Source: Volutella citrinella
Taxonomy: Eukaryota; Ascomycota; Sordariomycetes; Hypocreales; Nectriaceae
Direction of reading: 5' to 3'
Assembly: GCA_034401135.1 (NCBI GenBank)
Contig: JAWZSP010000001.1
Location: forward strand, 4,340,001-4,404,000
Length of the DNA: 64,000 nucleotides
Below are positions 34,989 to 48,278 of this stretch, piece by piece. Below the pieces are notes generated by a model. It saw nothing but the letters and a program-made list of their open reading frames with translations. It was not told the origin of the DNA and ran no database searches. Made by a program: the position numbers and the translations under genes. Positions within the stretch are counted from its first letter, which is position 1. Each line of letters starts with the position of its first letter.

Positions 34989-36387
34989 ATGTTTGCGCGG
35001 ATTTCAGCCATCTCGAGACACCTGTCGACCCCAGTCGCAACGCAAAGCCGTCGCGCCCTTTTCCAGAGGATGAGCCCGGCAGACGAGCGCCATGCGCGCA
35101 CTATTCACACGGCAGCATGTCTGATTATCGGCGATGAAGTCTTGGGCGGCAAGGTAGGATTGCGCAGAATTATTGCCCTGAACCCCACCTCGTGGCCCCG
35201 TAGCGTTTGCTGACCATGCATGTCCCAGACTGTCGATGTGAGTTGAGCTGTGAGCCGTGAGCCGGGCGAGCCACCTAGGGCGAATGGCCAGGGAGGGATT
35301 GCACTGCTGACGGACGACGGTAGACCAATTCGGCTTTCTTTGCAAAGTGGTGCTTCTCTCTCGGAATTGTAGGCCCCCTGCGCAAAGATGGATCGACAAC
35401 ATTGCTGATGGGAGGCAGAGCTTGAAACGTATCGAGGTTATTGAAGATGAAGAGAGCGAAATTGTGGAAGCAGTGCGCAGAATGAGCAGCCGATACGATT
35501 TTGTCGTCACCAGGTATGAGGCGGTGCACTACGTTTTGAGTCTTGAGTCACTGGCTGACAAGATAACAGCGGCGGCATCGGCCCTACGTATGTTTCATTG
35601 CTGCCGTCTCCTTGCTACTGTCCTGACAATGTAGGCATGACGACATCACGTATCAGTCCATTGCCAAGGCATTTGACCTCCCCTTGATTGTGCACCAGGA
35701 GACGCTCGAAAAGATGAAGCGCATGTCTAAGCAACGCCCCGGCCAGCCAGAGTTTGACTGGGACGTCGACTCCCCGGCCCTGAGGGCCAAGTTGCGCATG
35801 GTTCAGCTTCCCACCGACGAATCTCGAGATCTGAAGGAGCAGTTCATCTTCCCACATGAAGACATGTGGGTTCCCGTTGCTGTCGTCAACGGAAACATCC
35901 ATATTCTGCCTGGAATCCCCAGTCTCTGTAAGTGTACCGATGATAAAAACATCACCAGCAGCTTCTGACGCGCTCGGTTGCAGTCCAACGACTGTTGGAA
36001 GGGTTGAAGCCAGCCATTCTCCCTCGCCTAGTCGACCCCGAAGGAAAGGGCACGCACAGAATCCTCATTTCAACACCTCTTCCCGAGAGCGCTGTTGCTG
36101 CATACCTCACTAGCCTAGCAGCTGAGGTTGGACCCCGAGGAGTCAAAGTAGGCAGCTATCCTCGTTGGGGGAAAAAGACAAACACTGTCACTCTTGTTGG
36201 AAAGTAAGTGATGTGTATTCAACTGCATTGGAGTATATTAACCCGTCGCCGTAGAGACCACGAATACCTGGAAAGCCTCGTTGCTGAGGTTGAAAAGGGT
36301 GTGGAAGGCCTCCGCGTTTCCAAGGAAGGCGAGGGCGAGGAGGAGGAACAGGAGGAGCAGCAGCAGCAACAGCAGCAAGCGAAGTAA
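34989..36387 (+). CDS. MoCF/CinA-type molybdopterin-binding-domain protein
   Basis: Probable enzyme with the MoCF_biosynth fold found in CinA and in the N-terminal half of FLAD1-type FAD synthases; substrate unknown. Eight exons: 34989-35153, 35229-35237, 35324-35368, 35419-35513, 35570-35587, 35635-35927, 35984-36203 and 36255-36387, giving 325 residues. Exon 2 is 9 nt (Thr-Val-Asp) and exon 5 is 18 nt; both lie inside the conserved core. Motifs: [25 protein letters not shown], then RIEVIEDEESEIVEAVRR and the signature VTSGGIGPTHDDITYQSIA, later HILPGIPSLFQRLLEG. The N-terminal 45 residues are rich in Arg and Ser with few acids, suggesting mitochondrial targeting. The C-terminus is a Glu/Gln repeat ending QQQQQAK. 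All introns are GT-AG, 47-86 nt. The precise biochemical role cannot be told from sequence. Confidence 0.85.
35229..35237 (+). other. 9-nt microexon (TVD)
   Basis: The acceptor TCCCAG precedes ACTGTCGAT and the donor GTGAGT follows at once. The three codons supply the TVD of the family motif between GDEVLGGK and TNSAFFAKW. Branch-like TGCTGAC sequences precede both the exon-2 and exon-3 acceptors. Skipping it would keep the frame but delete three conserved residues. Confidence 0.8.
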
Positions 36388-39300
36388 AGGGGAACCGGAC
36401 CATGATGACGGCAACACTGGGTTCTTGTGCACCCTCCAACGTGCAAGTTGGATATGATAGAATTTGTGCTTGCGCGCTCCGGTGTTCTGCACCTGCTATG
36501 AACAATCTGCCAGGACGGATATGACGAAGCTGTGTGAGAGATCAATAGACTACCAAATCTAGAGCTTCACTTCCTAAGACGAACATGACAGCCGGCGAAG
36601 GAGAGGTACGAGGAAGTGAAAGCAATGTCGAGGACCAATGAACTCCGCGCATCATCCACCCTTGACGCGGAGTACTGACCAGCATGCAGATCTAGCAAGA
36701 CTTGTCGTATGATGCCGGAAAGGGAAGGGTGTGCAGGGTACGTAGTAGATGCTTGTGTTGCAGATGAGATGAGCCGCCGCTCGTCAGGTTGCTCTCCCTC
36801 TAATTAGTCGCAGACGGCGCCGATCCGCTCCATGCTGGATCACTTATTACGGCCACTTAAAAGCCAAACATTCGAGCAATTACAACCTTGTCGAGCACGC
36901 TCGCTCCACTCGCCAGGATATCAAGTGTGATCTAAGGGTAGCAAATCACCGACGTGCTCCCATGCAGGCCACCACTGCAACACGCCGGTCGGATCGGCGC
37001 CAACGCCAATTGGGAGCCAGGCCGCATGGGCTTTGAAGGAGATTGGAGAATTGAGTAGTGGCCCGGCTTGGCGGCGAGAGCTGCTGCTCGTGTGTACGGT
37101 ATACACGATGGTAATTTGCCAGAACAAGGGGCCTAATATTGCTCTACCGCATCACGGGAGGATATGGCACAGAATTGGGTCCAAGTGGGCCAAATAGGTG
37201 GAGAAGGCTGCATGGTTCCTGGAATCCTGGATGAAGCCGCCGTTTTCTAGAAGGCGAGCCAAATGATATTCCCCCCATACCCTATGGCAGCTCTAGACAC
37301 TGCTAGCAGAGCTGCTTGGGTCATGTGGCTGCGAGAGAAAGTCACAATATTGGGCATCATTCACGTTGGGGTCGCCAGAAAACGTTGCCAAGCCCTGGGA
37401 ATAGATTCCCGAAGATATCATCTGAGGCGCAAGTCCGACGTCGCGTGATGGTTAGGTACGTTGGAGGATATAGGAGCTGAAGATTTCGGGTGCAGTTATC
37501 AGACGTGGCAGCTTGATCGATCCGTGGAGGAATGTCTGATCTCTCATGGCTGTCTATCTAGAAATTTGACAATGAAGAATAAAACTGATTCTTATCAATC
37601 GAGACTGGGGCCTTTGCTAGCGGGACGAAGTTGGGAGAAATAAATACCGCCAAATTGGGCGAGTCTCCAGGTTGTTTCGGTGTTGAATGTTGTGAGCTCA
37701 TTGCACCTTGGTCAACAGGTGCTTGATGAGGAATGGAGCTGAACCCCTCACAGAAACCCACAGGCCACCAGAGGTGGAAATAGAACACTGGCTGTTACCC
37801 GCTGAAGGATAGGTCATGTCTCGGGAGTCGGGATTGATCCAAATCGCATGTGAAGTACTTGCCCGCTAGACACGCCACATCAGCATCGGAACTTTTTTCA
37901 TGAAGTCATTCATGTTTGGACGCTTTGTGTTAGATGGCAATGAATGGTGCTTTGTTGCAGAGTGGGTATTTATTCTTGGGACCCTTTGGCCCCTCTTTCA
38001 GCCGAAGCTACCTCTAGTAGCTGTGGTGGACTCCTCCTTTCACCGGCTTCTCTGGAACGGGCTGCGGTGGGATTCAAGTACTGATGGTCAGTGATAGACC
38101 AAATCAAACCGTCTACTCCGTAGCAAAGTCAAATATCGACTTCTACAGGACTACCAGGAGTCGATGGAAGGTGGAGACTGGCGGTCAAATCGGCGGGTTG
38201 GGTTGGTGGAATTCACCCAGTGAGAATCATGCCGGCCAGTCGTGGGGCAGCTGGCTGTGGTGCAGCGAGCGTGCATACCGACAGGGGCCAGCTTCCCCAG
38301 AGTCGATGCCGCACCTTGGCATCAAAACCACGGGTAGTGCTGAGAGCCGAAACTACGCCGGAAGGAGGGTGCCATCTGAAACTGAGAATTATGATTGTTG
38401 TCCACGAAGCCGGGAGCCTTCCTGAAAAGCCGAGGCAGAAGCTGTTTTCTTCTTCTATTGCCATGGATGCCTCAGTCATTTGCTACTGACGGCGGTATGG
38501 GGTTTCTGGACAAATGGAACCTTACCGCCGAGGCACTTGGTAATGGAATCCCCACGGATGTGTTCAAGAGACAACGTAATGTTATCGACGCGAGGTAGGC
38601 TGGCATGATTGTTGACTGAGTTGGGCCGAGAGCGGCGAGGCGTTCTGGATCTCGAGCGCCGCCGATGAGAGATAACGTTGCTCGGCACAGGGTACCTTAG
38701 GTAACGAAGAGCAGCGCTGCCGCTCTGAGATAGGGAGGGCTATCAAGAGGCCGAATGGTGGTGCCGGGGCTGTGCTGGGGTAAGATTGCGCGGGCGGCCT
38801 ACCCTTGTAGCATCCTCAGGACCCAAGCACATGGTGGTGGGAAGGAGGGGAGTACCAGAGCTGATGGGCAACGGATAGCAAGACTTGAATGGGTTTGCTC
38901 CGATGGACTGAATGAGAGCGCGTCGAGGAGCAGAAGCCCTGACTCTGCCGGTGTCGAAGATTCGTATGCTTCGGGCCCAAGAGATGACGCGCCACATATT
39001 CCTCCAAAGACATCCGCCCAGTTGGATTGGACGAATCGCACAGGGGGCGCCAAGCAGAAATGGTGATGATGATGGTTGGACTGTGTGAGGCATGGGATTG
39101 GGCCCTTGGGGGTGACACCCATACCCGGCAACAGGGTATCAATCGCTGCAACCAACGAGATGTTGCAATGGGTTGTGTGCCCAGAACATCTTGGTTAAGC
39201 TTGGGCGTTTGGCGCCATGGATGGCGATGGATACTGGACGGAGAGTCACATCTCGAAAATGAGGGCGTCTCGGTATGATATCTTGGTGTCATTTTGACAT

Positions 39301-42014
39301 CGGCCGCGGCTTTCCTAACGGGTTGCGCGTTCAGAGGAGCCCAAGCGAACACCGAACTCATTGCTGGTGTGTTGAGCAATTCTGGCAGACATGCGAGGGA
39401 TCGACTCTCGACTTGACAATGTTACAGGGACCTGCTCCTGGGATGGGCGGTCTTCGCTAGTCGCTGTCGTAGGCGCGTGCTACGGCCAATACGCTGAGCT
39501 CTGGGTGCCATGGTGGTTTGAGGAGGCCTGACCCTGGCAAGTCGCATCCCCTTACTCCCTGTCCTGACCCATCTCGGTATGGCGTATTAGGCAGGCAGGA
39601 AGCTCCGGGCGACAGGCAGTGGCCTGCCACTGGGTGACGGAGCGCGTGGGCAGCAGCTGGGCTGCACAGGCACGCACCTCGCTCGCGGTTTCCCGAAAAC
39701 TGACAGCGGCTAGCGTGCGAAGAGAATGGAATGGCTTCGGGACCAGGACTGCTGGAGGGAGGGGGGCGGAACTGGAGACGAGAGCGCGGCATGAGAATGG
39801 CCGCTCGGAGGGCCGCTACTACGAGCAGTACTTGGCCCCCAGGTACCTTACTCATATTCACGAACTTGCACCCGACTCATGAAGCCGCTGGCGGTTGTTA
39901 CAGTGCTAGGGTCTCGGCTGGATATGGTAAGCAGTCGTGTCGTTATACCAATCATCGCCTTGACCTCATAGCAGCAGCTGGCTGGTTCGAGAACGATCAA
40001 ACGCACTCCGTACCTGTTCCTCTCATCAATGGGCTAATTGATCAAGGTAGGAGAGTTCCGCGCTGGGATGCAAGAAAAGATAAGAGGCTTGGGCAAGGTC
40101 TCACGGCACTGACGCCTTGACGCACTGGCCCTAGCACTACAGCTTCTTGTCATTTACAGCACCTTCCCAAGGCAAGGTAGTGAGTGTGGGGTGGGATGAT
40201 GGTCCGCTGGCTCTTCGGTTTCAGTGGGCTGGGGTAGGTCCGTGGCTCGGACGTGGGGATCCATATTGCTCTCCACTGGATGTCGATGTGCTACTGAGAG
40301 TCTGAGAGTTCCATCGCCATTCTTCATATATATCGGTTTGTCAACTGCTAACAATAGCTGGTGTAAAGTAGTCGCATGGCCTGCAGACTCGAACATCAGT
40401 TTACCGCACCACACCAGCCCATTCCATGAAGGCCTTGAGATAAGCGACGAACTTGGAACCGGAGAGCAAGCACCTTGTCTCAAGTAGCATCAGGCTGGTC
40501 TCTCCACTGCTGCCTCGAGTGTCGTTCGGCAATAATGAGCTGGCTCTGTTGCGTGCTGCATCCTGGTCCTTGGGATAGTTGGATCTTCATATTGCCTTAC
40601 TTGATACTACGTTGCTGCTGTTGGCCGTTTTAATACGTAGGCTATTATAGCCACCTGTTGGCCCATTGTTTCTTCTCTTTCATCGGCCCAGCGCCTGCCA
40701 TGCCGTCCACCAGGAGCGTGCCCTGGGCCAATAACGCGAGGACCATGCTCTAATAAACACTTACTTGTCCAAGACCGAGCTTTGTGGCATGGGCCATTTA
40801 TGAGTTGGGGTTACGATTCCTGATGCGATGGGACGTCAGTTGAGGTCATTTGCACCCACGGGAATTAGGCCTATCTTCTTTCACCCTCCACTCTAACGAA
40901 GAGCACGACTAGTTCTAGAGCCAGGAGGCAAGGAATGTGTGCCGGCACGGGTGCCTGTGCAGCAGCCATCAGTGGGCGGTGTTTCGGACAGCCAGCCGCC
41001 CGTGATTGAACCCGGCCGCCCTCCACTGCTGCCTCGCAGCCAACGGTCGGACCTGTCAGTGCGGCCTTCTTCTTGCCTGCCTCGCCAAGACGCAGTTGCC
41101 CGCCCGTGAAGCCATATCATTAACTGCCTGGTCAGCTCTTTCACCAACGGCCCAGGTCTCAGGGCACTTGCTCGTACGTATTTGTTCGCTGGACCCCATT
41201 GGCCTTCTGTGCCATGGGCCTTGCACCCATGGAGCCCACTCTACGCCGAGGCCCCACACCCGGGATTGGCTTGACTCCTGGGCTCCGAGGGATACACCAG
41301 CGTCCCTCCCGCCGACATGGTCGTACTGCCTACGACTACTGGAGGTAAGGCAAGTGGTCTGAAGGCCACTATCCGCACCTACCTTAGTCCTTCATCTATT
41401 ACTACTAGTAGGCTCTCTGCTACCTGACCTGACCTGCGGGGACGCGAGCCGGCCCCCTTCGCGTGGCTCTGGTTGGCCACGACTCGGCGCACTTCTCCAC
41501 TCCTGAGCGCTCTTGGTGCCATCCAGTGCCCGCGATAGCGCTACACTGTACCTACCAGCAGTACCTGTAGTACCACCTCCACAGGTACCTGACTTTAGTC
41601 TTCCTCAAAGGTACCTTAGTACCACTAGCAGTTGAGCAAACCCGACGCCTACACACCCACCCATTCCTCCCATCCCACGCCCCCCCCCTTTAACCTTCCC
41701 TCCCTCTCCTTGCTGCTTTGACCTACTCTCGACCCTTTGCACTTCCCAGTCGCGAACGCACTCTCGTCCGACTCGACCAACCTAATCCCAACTACTCTCT
41801 GCGTCCCATCGCCAATACACACAAAACCTCCCCTCCGTTCTTGCACAGTCTCGGTTTCGCCTTATACGCAGCAGGGTACGCCAGCTTGATTGTCTTGTCT
41901 GTCCGTTTGTCCATCCGACCGCCGCTGGGAACACCAGCCCCCCTTGCGCGAGCCAATTTCCAGCGCCGTCTTCCAAAACCAAACTGCCCCTAGCTTTATT
42001 GCCATTCAAAAACA
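36388..42014. other. 5.6 kb intergenic upstream of the Ras gene
   Basis: No coding gene could be supported. The part near 36400-36700 should hold the 3' UTR of the MoCF gene. The rest is likely an extended Ras promoter, with GGTACC sites at 38691, 39842, 41584 and 41610, a TACTCCGTA at 38114-38122, and a strong pyrimidine-rich tract at 41661-41714 with a run of Cs, typical of fungal core promoters. Many small frames exist but none shows family features or a sensible splice continuation. Confidence 0.5.
41661..41714 (+). promoter_or_regulatory. CT-rich tract, likely Ras core promoter/leader
   Basis: A nearly pure C/T stretch, broken by few purines, lies about 300 nt before the Ras ATG. Pyrimidine tracts of this kind mark transcription start regions in strongly expressed fungal genes. 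The assignment is by analogy. Confidence 0.5.
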
Positions 42015-42910
42015 ATGGCTACAAACACCAAGGTAAGATTTTTGTTGATGGGATTTGAGTGCCCGGGCCCAGGGCCGTTGCTCTGGGTCGTATCCAAACC
42101 GCCTGGTGCTGACTTTGCGACCGTCTCCACAGTTCCTGCGAGAGTACAAGCTCGTCGTCGTTGGCGGCGGTGGTGTTGGTAAATCTTGCCTCACTATTCA
42201 GCTGATCCAGAGTCACTTCGTGGACGAATACGATCCTACAATTGAAGGTTTGTCGACCAACTCTGCCTTCGCCATGTCTGTCACGCCATATTGACAAGAT
42301 CCCCGCCTGATTAGATTCGTACCGAAAGCAATGCGTCATTGATGATGAAGTTGCTCTGCTCGATGTTCTCGACACCGCCGGCCAGGAAGAGTACAGCGCT
42401 ATGCGCGAGCAGTACATGCGAACTGGCGAGGGTTTTCTGCTCGTTTACTCCATCAACTCCCGACAGAGCTTCGAAGAAATCACCACCTTCCAACAACAGA
42501 TTCTGCGAGTGAAGGACAAGGACTACTTCCCCATGGTCGTAGTCGGCAACAAGTGTGATTTGGAGAATGAGCGAGAAGTGACGCGACAAGGTATGGCTAC
42601 CGCCACAGGTCGAGCCCTGGTGATTCTTCGTGTTCTGGTTGACGGCTGCTAAAATTGATTTTCTACAGAGGGAGAGGCCCTTGCACGATCATTCGGATGC
42701 AAGTTCATCGAAACCTCCGCCAAGTCCCGAATCAATGTCGACAAGGCCTTCTACGACATCGTACGAGAGATCCGACGATACAACCGTGAGATGCAGGGTT
42801 ACTCAACTGGAAGTGGCGGCACCTCGGGCGCGAACGGCCCCTCCAAGCCTATTGATATGGACAATGGAGAGCAAGAGGCTGGCTGCTGTGCCAAGTGTGT
42901 GGTCATGTAA
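42015..42910 (+). CDS. Ras-family small GTPase, farnesylated
   Basis: Signalling GTPase controlling growth and development at the plasma membrane. Exons 42015-42032, 42133-42247, 42315-42590 and 42669-42910 give 216 residues; introns are 100, 67 and 78 nt. Exon 1 encodes only MATNTK. The P loop GGGGVGKS is at residues 17-24, with Gly where human Ras has Ala11, a usual fungal variant. The effector loop YDPTIEDSY surrounds residue 40, DTAGQEE has the catalytic Gln at 68 (human Q61), then NKCD and ETSAK. The tail has the palmitoylation candidates Cys209-Cys210 and ends in the CaaX box CVVM. No activating substitution is seen. It resembles fungal Ras1-type proteins; which numbered paralogue it is cannot be told without the genome. 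It follows an unusually long gene-free region, consistent with complex control. Confidence 0.95.
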
Positions 42911-45023
42911 TTTTTGGTTGTGAACAGGAGCAGGAAGAGGGGGAAGATTTCACATCAGACGTGTCGGTCAAAGGTGAAGACTTGGGAATGCAAAGGCAGT
43001 GCACCCTACGCTTCACGAATGCCTGCATCATGGCCCTCTACCGAGGCATCGGTACCACCACATCGGGATCACGAAGACGCGGGGTTTCAAAATCTTTTGA
43101 TTGCATTGGACGGGGAGTCAGGTTCTCGCCCACTTTGGGTCTCGTTTCATCGACGCCACCATGAGAGAGATGTCGAAGCGTCACGGCCCGGCTACGCCAG
43201 CACCGGATTTGGCATTTTCTAAGCGAATTGTGCCCACACTCTCACGCTATCCCAACGTCGGTCCAACACAGAGGCCTCATTTTCATTTTTTTTGTGCACA
43301 TCGTGGATAAAACGGGACAATCTATCTGTCGACTTGGAACGGCGAAGTAGAAGCGAAGAAGACTGGAACGGTTTAAGAGAGCCGAAGAGAAGAATGGAGG
43401 GGAAAAAGAAAGGTCATGCTACCAATGCCGTGTACGCAATGCAGAAAACAAGCCTCGAGGACCCCGCGAGAGACGCGAGATTCTCATTCTTCTCATTTCC
43501 CAGACGAATTTGGTGTCAACTTGGGGGTGGAGTGAATTTCATTGAAAGCTTTACTTACATATGGGTGTTGCGCACTTCGTTACAACTCTTTTATTTCATA
43601 TTGTAATTTTTTAGTTTCCCAGTTCGTTCTTCCCAGCGGTCTTATCTACCTAGCTCCCTGGGACGCCGTCGCCCAGCTCAAAGCAGAACAATTTCAACCA
43701 TGATGTTTTTATTTCCTCACATGCAACTTAAATTGGACAGGCCTCCAACGTCTTTCCCACAAACAGGCAGATCCAACCCTCAAATGGCAGGGTCCTCAAG
43801 CGGAACGAAAAAGAAAGCAAAACCCACAAGACACGGCTCCACCCACCATGCAGTTGTCATTTGTGACAGGCCGTTCTTCGACTTGGCCCAGTTGTATACG
43901 AGACTGCCAGCATATGTTTCAGCATGGACGGCAAAGCAATAATTACCACACCATGTGCTCTGTACTGTACGTTAGTCTTCAGTGCAGAGAATGCTCCGAT
44001 ACGTCGAACGAATGCGGGCAGCATGGTCCACGTTGCTGCACTTCTAATTCGTCCATGATTGTTTTCTCACCGCGACTAGTATGGCAAGGCTCTCACAAGG
44101 CAACATGACCAAGATCTGCCCGGGGGCCTGGACGGAGAGATGGGCAAAACTCGGGGCGGCTGCCTGTGAACGCACAACGTGCCATTGAGTATGCTGGTGC
44201 GGCGCGGCTTGGTTTCGGGAACGGGGCTGGGAGCATTTTGCTTTCAAGACCTGAACTAGAACCCACCTGTATGTCTGGAAAATCACGATACATGATAACG
44301 GCCAACAGAAAGGCTAGGCCAAGACGTGACTGCTGGATCTCAGTCGTGGGGCCGGCCTCTCTTGATCATTCACTCGTTTCCTTCGACGAAAGCGGCCGCG
44401 GCGTTGCATCGAAGGCCGCTGCCTAAACCAACGCGGCGCCAGGGGTTTGGCATGTGGGTGTTCTTCAAGATGTCGGGCTGTTTGTTTCCCCGCCCTGGGT
44501 TCTCCATGAGGTAGCGAGTGATGAGTTCTGAAACTTTTGATGAGACGCCACTTGTGCCAACACCAAAGCACTTGTTCATTCTAGGACGCACGTCGGAACA
44601 AGAATCCATTGTGTTATTGTACAACGCACCCTGCGTAATTAATCGGTTGTATTTTGACGACTCTTTCGATTCTATCCACTGTCGCGTTCTACGCATCGTA
44701 GGCGTGTCTGTGACTGGATCGACAACAAAGACTGCGTCCCTTCCAGTCATCTGAGGACGGGCTCTCTTAGAACAATCCCAGTATCAAGACCTCTTTCGCT
44801 CTGCCTCAGACCCTGGTCCCGTCTCTCCAGTGCGTTTTCTTATTCCCTTCGCTGTGTCACTCAACTCACGCCTCACGCCTCGTGGCAACCAAAGCCCAGC
44901 GCCGCTTACACGCCTTCAAGTAAACTTCCCCATGGCAGTAGGTGAGTGTAACGGCGTGGCACATGCCCAAGAAAACATTTCGTTTCTTCCACAGCTATAT
45001 ATTCTTGCACCATTGGCATGGGC
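42911..45023. other. 2.1 kb convergent intergenic Ras/MTR10
   Basis: No supported gene. Both flanking genes end here. The Ras side is AT-richer, with T-runs near 43280 and 43610, consistent with a long 3' UTR. The frame at 43292-43606 on plus has no recognisable features. A GGTACC occurs near 43051. Confidence 0.5.
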
Positions 45024-48000
45024 TTAACCCGAGAACTGGAAGCGAGTAGCCTCCAGTTGGCCGAGGCCGTCTCGGGGAGCCACGTTGCGACGGCGATATG
45101 TATTGGTGAAGTCCTGCAATACTGCACGCACATTTCGCATGGCGCCAGAGTCACCGGACTCCAGCCGTTCTTTGATCTTGCCCATCAACCGCTCCGCTTC
45201 GACGGGCGAGACGGAACCCTGGGGGAGAAGGTGGATAGTCCGGCTCACCCACTCAGTAGTCTGCGCAGGGAGTAGCTCGAACAGGGCCAACAGAACACCG
45301 CTGCCGTCGGCGAAGCAATCACGGGGGAAGGTGATCATCATTCCCGCCATGACCTGCTTGACGAGATTCTCACCGAGGGTGTCTAGGAGGCTCCTGATGA
45401 TGGCCTTAATCTCGGCTGCTGTTTGGGGTGGGAGACCCTCACTCGATGCCGGGTTATCTCCACCATAAGAGAGAAGGTCCCGCAGGAAGTGCAGGGTTGA
45501 TGACAGAGGATCCCGTTGCTCAAGGGTCAGGGCATAGATTGCCGCCTCAAAGGTCGACCTCATAAGGTGAGACGGAACCAGCCTCTGGGGATAGTAGAGC
45601 AGGGCGTCGATGAGCAGGCGGAAGAAGTCGTCGATGACATCAGGAAGCTCCTTGGGCTGCAGCTCAGTCATGACGCGGAGGAAGGTCGTTGTTTGGGCCT
45701 CGAAGAAGGTGTAGATGTTCTCGGTGGTGGCCTGGTCTACATGCTCTCGTGCCTCTGAAAACTCGCGAAGGATGGCCGAAGTGACCCAGAGGAAGGATCC
45801 CTCCCTCGACTGGTTGAAGCCGCTGGCCAGTTTGTTGGCCATCTCCGGGAGCATTGGCGCGATGTCGGTGCGATAAGAGATGACCATGTTTCGCCAGCAT
45901 CGGCAAACTCTTTCACAGATGGGGGTGAAGGTGAGGAAATTGTCCAGCACAGTTGACAGAATCGGGAAGACTTCCTGCCAATACTTGACCGCTGGGTTTT
46001 CCCGGCCAGGGCTGTGAGGAGGTACGACGTTTTGGACAAAAATAGTAATCAGCTGGAGGTGATCTGGAACAGAAGACGTTAGCTAGGTCCCGTTGCAAAA
46101 TATGAGGCGATGGATAAGCCAACTTACCGGCCAGTGCCAGTTTGCCGTCCTCATCGGTGGCATTGTTCGCCTTGGTCATCAGGCGCTGAACCAAGGGATC
46201 ACAGTACAGCTTCAAAAGCCGGTAGATTTCTTCGAGGGGCTGTGCAGCAACGACATTGGCCACACCCTCGGTAATCTCCTCCTTGCTAAGATCAGGCAGC
46301 TTATCCAGAACTTGGTCGTAGAAAGTCTGAAGCTGGAGCACTTGACCGCTCAGAAGATCCTTGCAGTCGGTGCAGAAGAACTTGATGGCGAGAGCCGCGG
46401 CCCGGATGATTTCCTTGGAATCGGATTGAAATGAGTTCACAATGTAGTTGAACTGCGGCTCGAGATATTCGGGGTGGGCGGATGTCCACTCGGTGTATCT
46501 GCCTAGAACCATGATGGTGGCGAAGCGGAGTTTCTCGTGGCTCGGAATTTGAACCAGGAGTGGCATGAGCTGTGGGAGCACGATGCTCTCGTCCTTGTCA
46601 ACCATCTTGCCGAGCGCGCGCATGGCGAACAAAGGCGCCTCAAGCTCCTGCCAATGTGGGACGTGGGTGTTGGTGACTTGGTTGGCATACTTGGAGGTCC
46701 AGACCTGAATGGCCTGGAGCACCTTGGTGAGGCAGTCGGTCACTCCCATGACCTCACACGAGTCCTTCATGGTATCCCCCATCTGGTGGCGGAACTCTCG
46801 GAACTTGTCCTCCTGCTCACGATCCCCGTCGAACAGATCTCCTTCGTTTTCGTCCTCTGGTCGCGGGTACTCGAGCTGCTTCAGGAGAACGTCCACAAGC
46901 TTGGAGTAGACATCGACGAGTTCCAACCGGCTTTGGATATATCTCTCCAGCACCAGGTACAGCTTGAGCTCATACCAGAAGTTGAAGGTGTGCTCAATCA
47001 CATCTCGCTCCTTGTCTCGAACGGCACACTCCAGGACTGCATCGACCAAAGGGCGGAAGTGTGTCGGTTGTCGGGCAATTCCAACGACCCAGCTCTCGGC
47101 AGCCGTGGCAAAAACCTTGGTTATCGCCTTGAGCGCGTCGGAATCCTCATCCTCTGCTGCCTTGAGGATCTGAGGACGGATGGCAATGACGCGGTGGAAT
47201 AACGCTTCGACGATGGCCTGGCTTTCGTCGACATCCGATGTTTCCCTCAGCATGGTGCAGAGACATTCCGAAGCCTGATCGCGGCAGTCGTCGCTCCCTA
47301 TCCCGTTGAATATGATTTCGAGCAGGGGCGATTTCACAATGTTTTCGACCGGCACCTCTCTCAGCCAAGATGTAATGCACTCCATAAGCTGCGGGTTTTG
47401 CGAGGCCGCCGCTGGGACTCGTGTCAGTGGTTTTTTGGCCCTTCCGCCGCAATCGGGATGTACTCACGAGATGACTGGGCGTAGTTAATCAGGAGCTGAA
47501 CAACCTGGTCGGCATTGTCTCCCAGTAAGGCTTGCGTCCGCGCCGCAAGGTCTTCTTCCTAACCCAAACTATTAGACCTATACTTGTGCTGAAGTCCACC
47601 GACGGATACGGTTTCGAAAAGGAATCCGGGTCGATTTATAGTTTCGCGATCCACATACAGACAGGGTGATCTTTCGACCTTCGGTGACCTCCTCAGGCAG
47701 GACCCTCAGGAAATCCAGGATGGCGGCGTGGCTCTCAGGGCTGTCGCCAAGGGACTGGACAACGGACGGCAGCACATCGTTCCAGTCTTTCATTTGAATG
47801 GCGAGGATCGCCAGGCACACGCAGAGCTGTGTTCGAATGGGCTTCGGTCCCGGGGCGTAGTGCTTGAGGAGAAGTAGGATCTGGCTTCGTAGGGCGGGGA
47901 GCTCGTTCGGGGCGACCTGCGTAGACAGGTCGTAGGTGATCTAATGCATTCGAAATAAGCCTATGCTCCGCACAAGTCGCCATACAGACCAGTTGGTACC

Positions 48001-48278
48001 TTGCCGCGCAGTGTGATGGCTGCGAAAAGGGTAGCTTCCGGCTCGGTGCTCGATTGGAGAATGCCCATCACTGTGCCCCATGAATCTTTCTAGCAGATGG
48101 ACTCGTCAGCAATTTCCCCAGGATGCCCGGCAAGGAGAGCGCAACACACTGATTTTTGAAACCTCTCCAAGTACTCGTGAGCCTGCTTTTTGGCGTCCTG
48201 ATCCCCGCCACGCATCGTCATGACCGCCGCCAGGACTTCCGCGGGAGCGAAAGACTCCTGCGCTCCGTTTGCAGCCAT
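45024..48278 (-). CDS. MTR10: Importin-beta family receptor Mtr10 (transportin-3)
   Basis: Karyopherin importing SR-type RNA-binding proteins into the nucleus. Minus-strand exons 48278-48150, 48089-48000, 47940-47659, 47558-47468, 47411-46128 and 46063-45024 give 971 residues. Introns are 60, 59, 100, 56 and 64 nt, all GT-AG. The N-terminus (APAEVLAAVMTMRGGDQDAK, EYLERFQKSKDSWGTVMGIL, ATLFAAITLRGK) has the importin-beta N-terminal pattern typical of Mtr10/TNPO3. HEAT-like helices continue through the whole protein, for example TSWLREVPVENIVKSPLLEI and HEKLRFATIMVLGRYTEWTS. The C-terminus ends near RFQFSG. Each exon join keeps the frame and conserved helical pattern. The 100-nt third intron carries an early stop in the previous frame, so unspliced reading gives a truncated product. 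Confidence 0.92.

Noticed and set aside
46537..47202. Plus-strand frame of 221 codons
   Set aside because: It is antisense to MTR10 exon 5 and results from codon bias.
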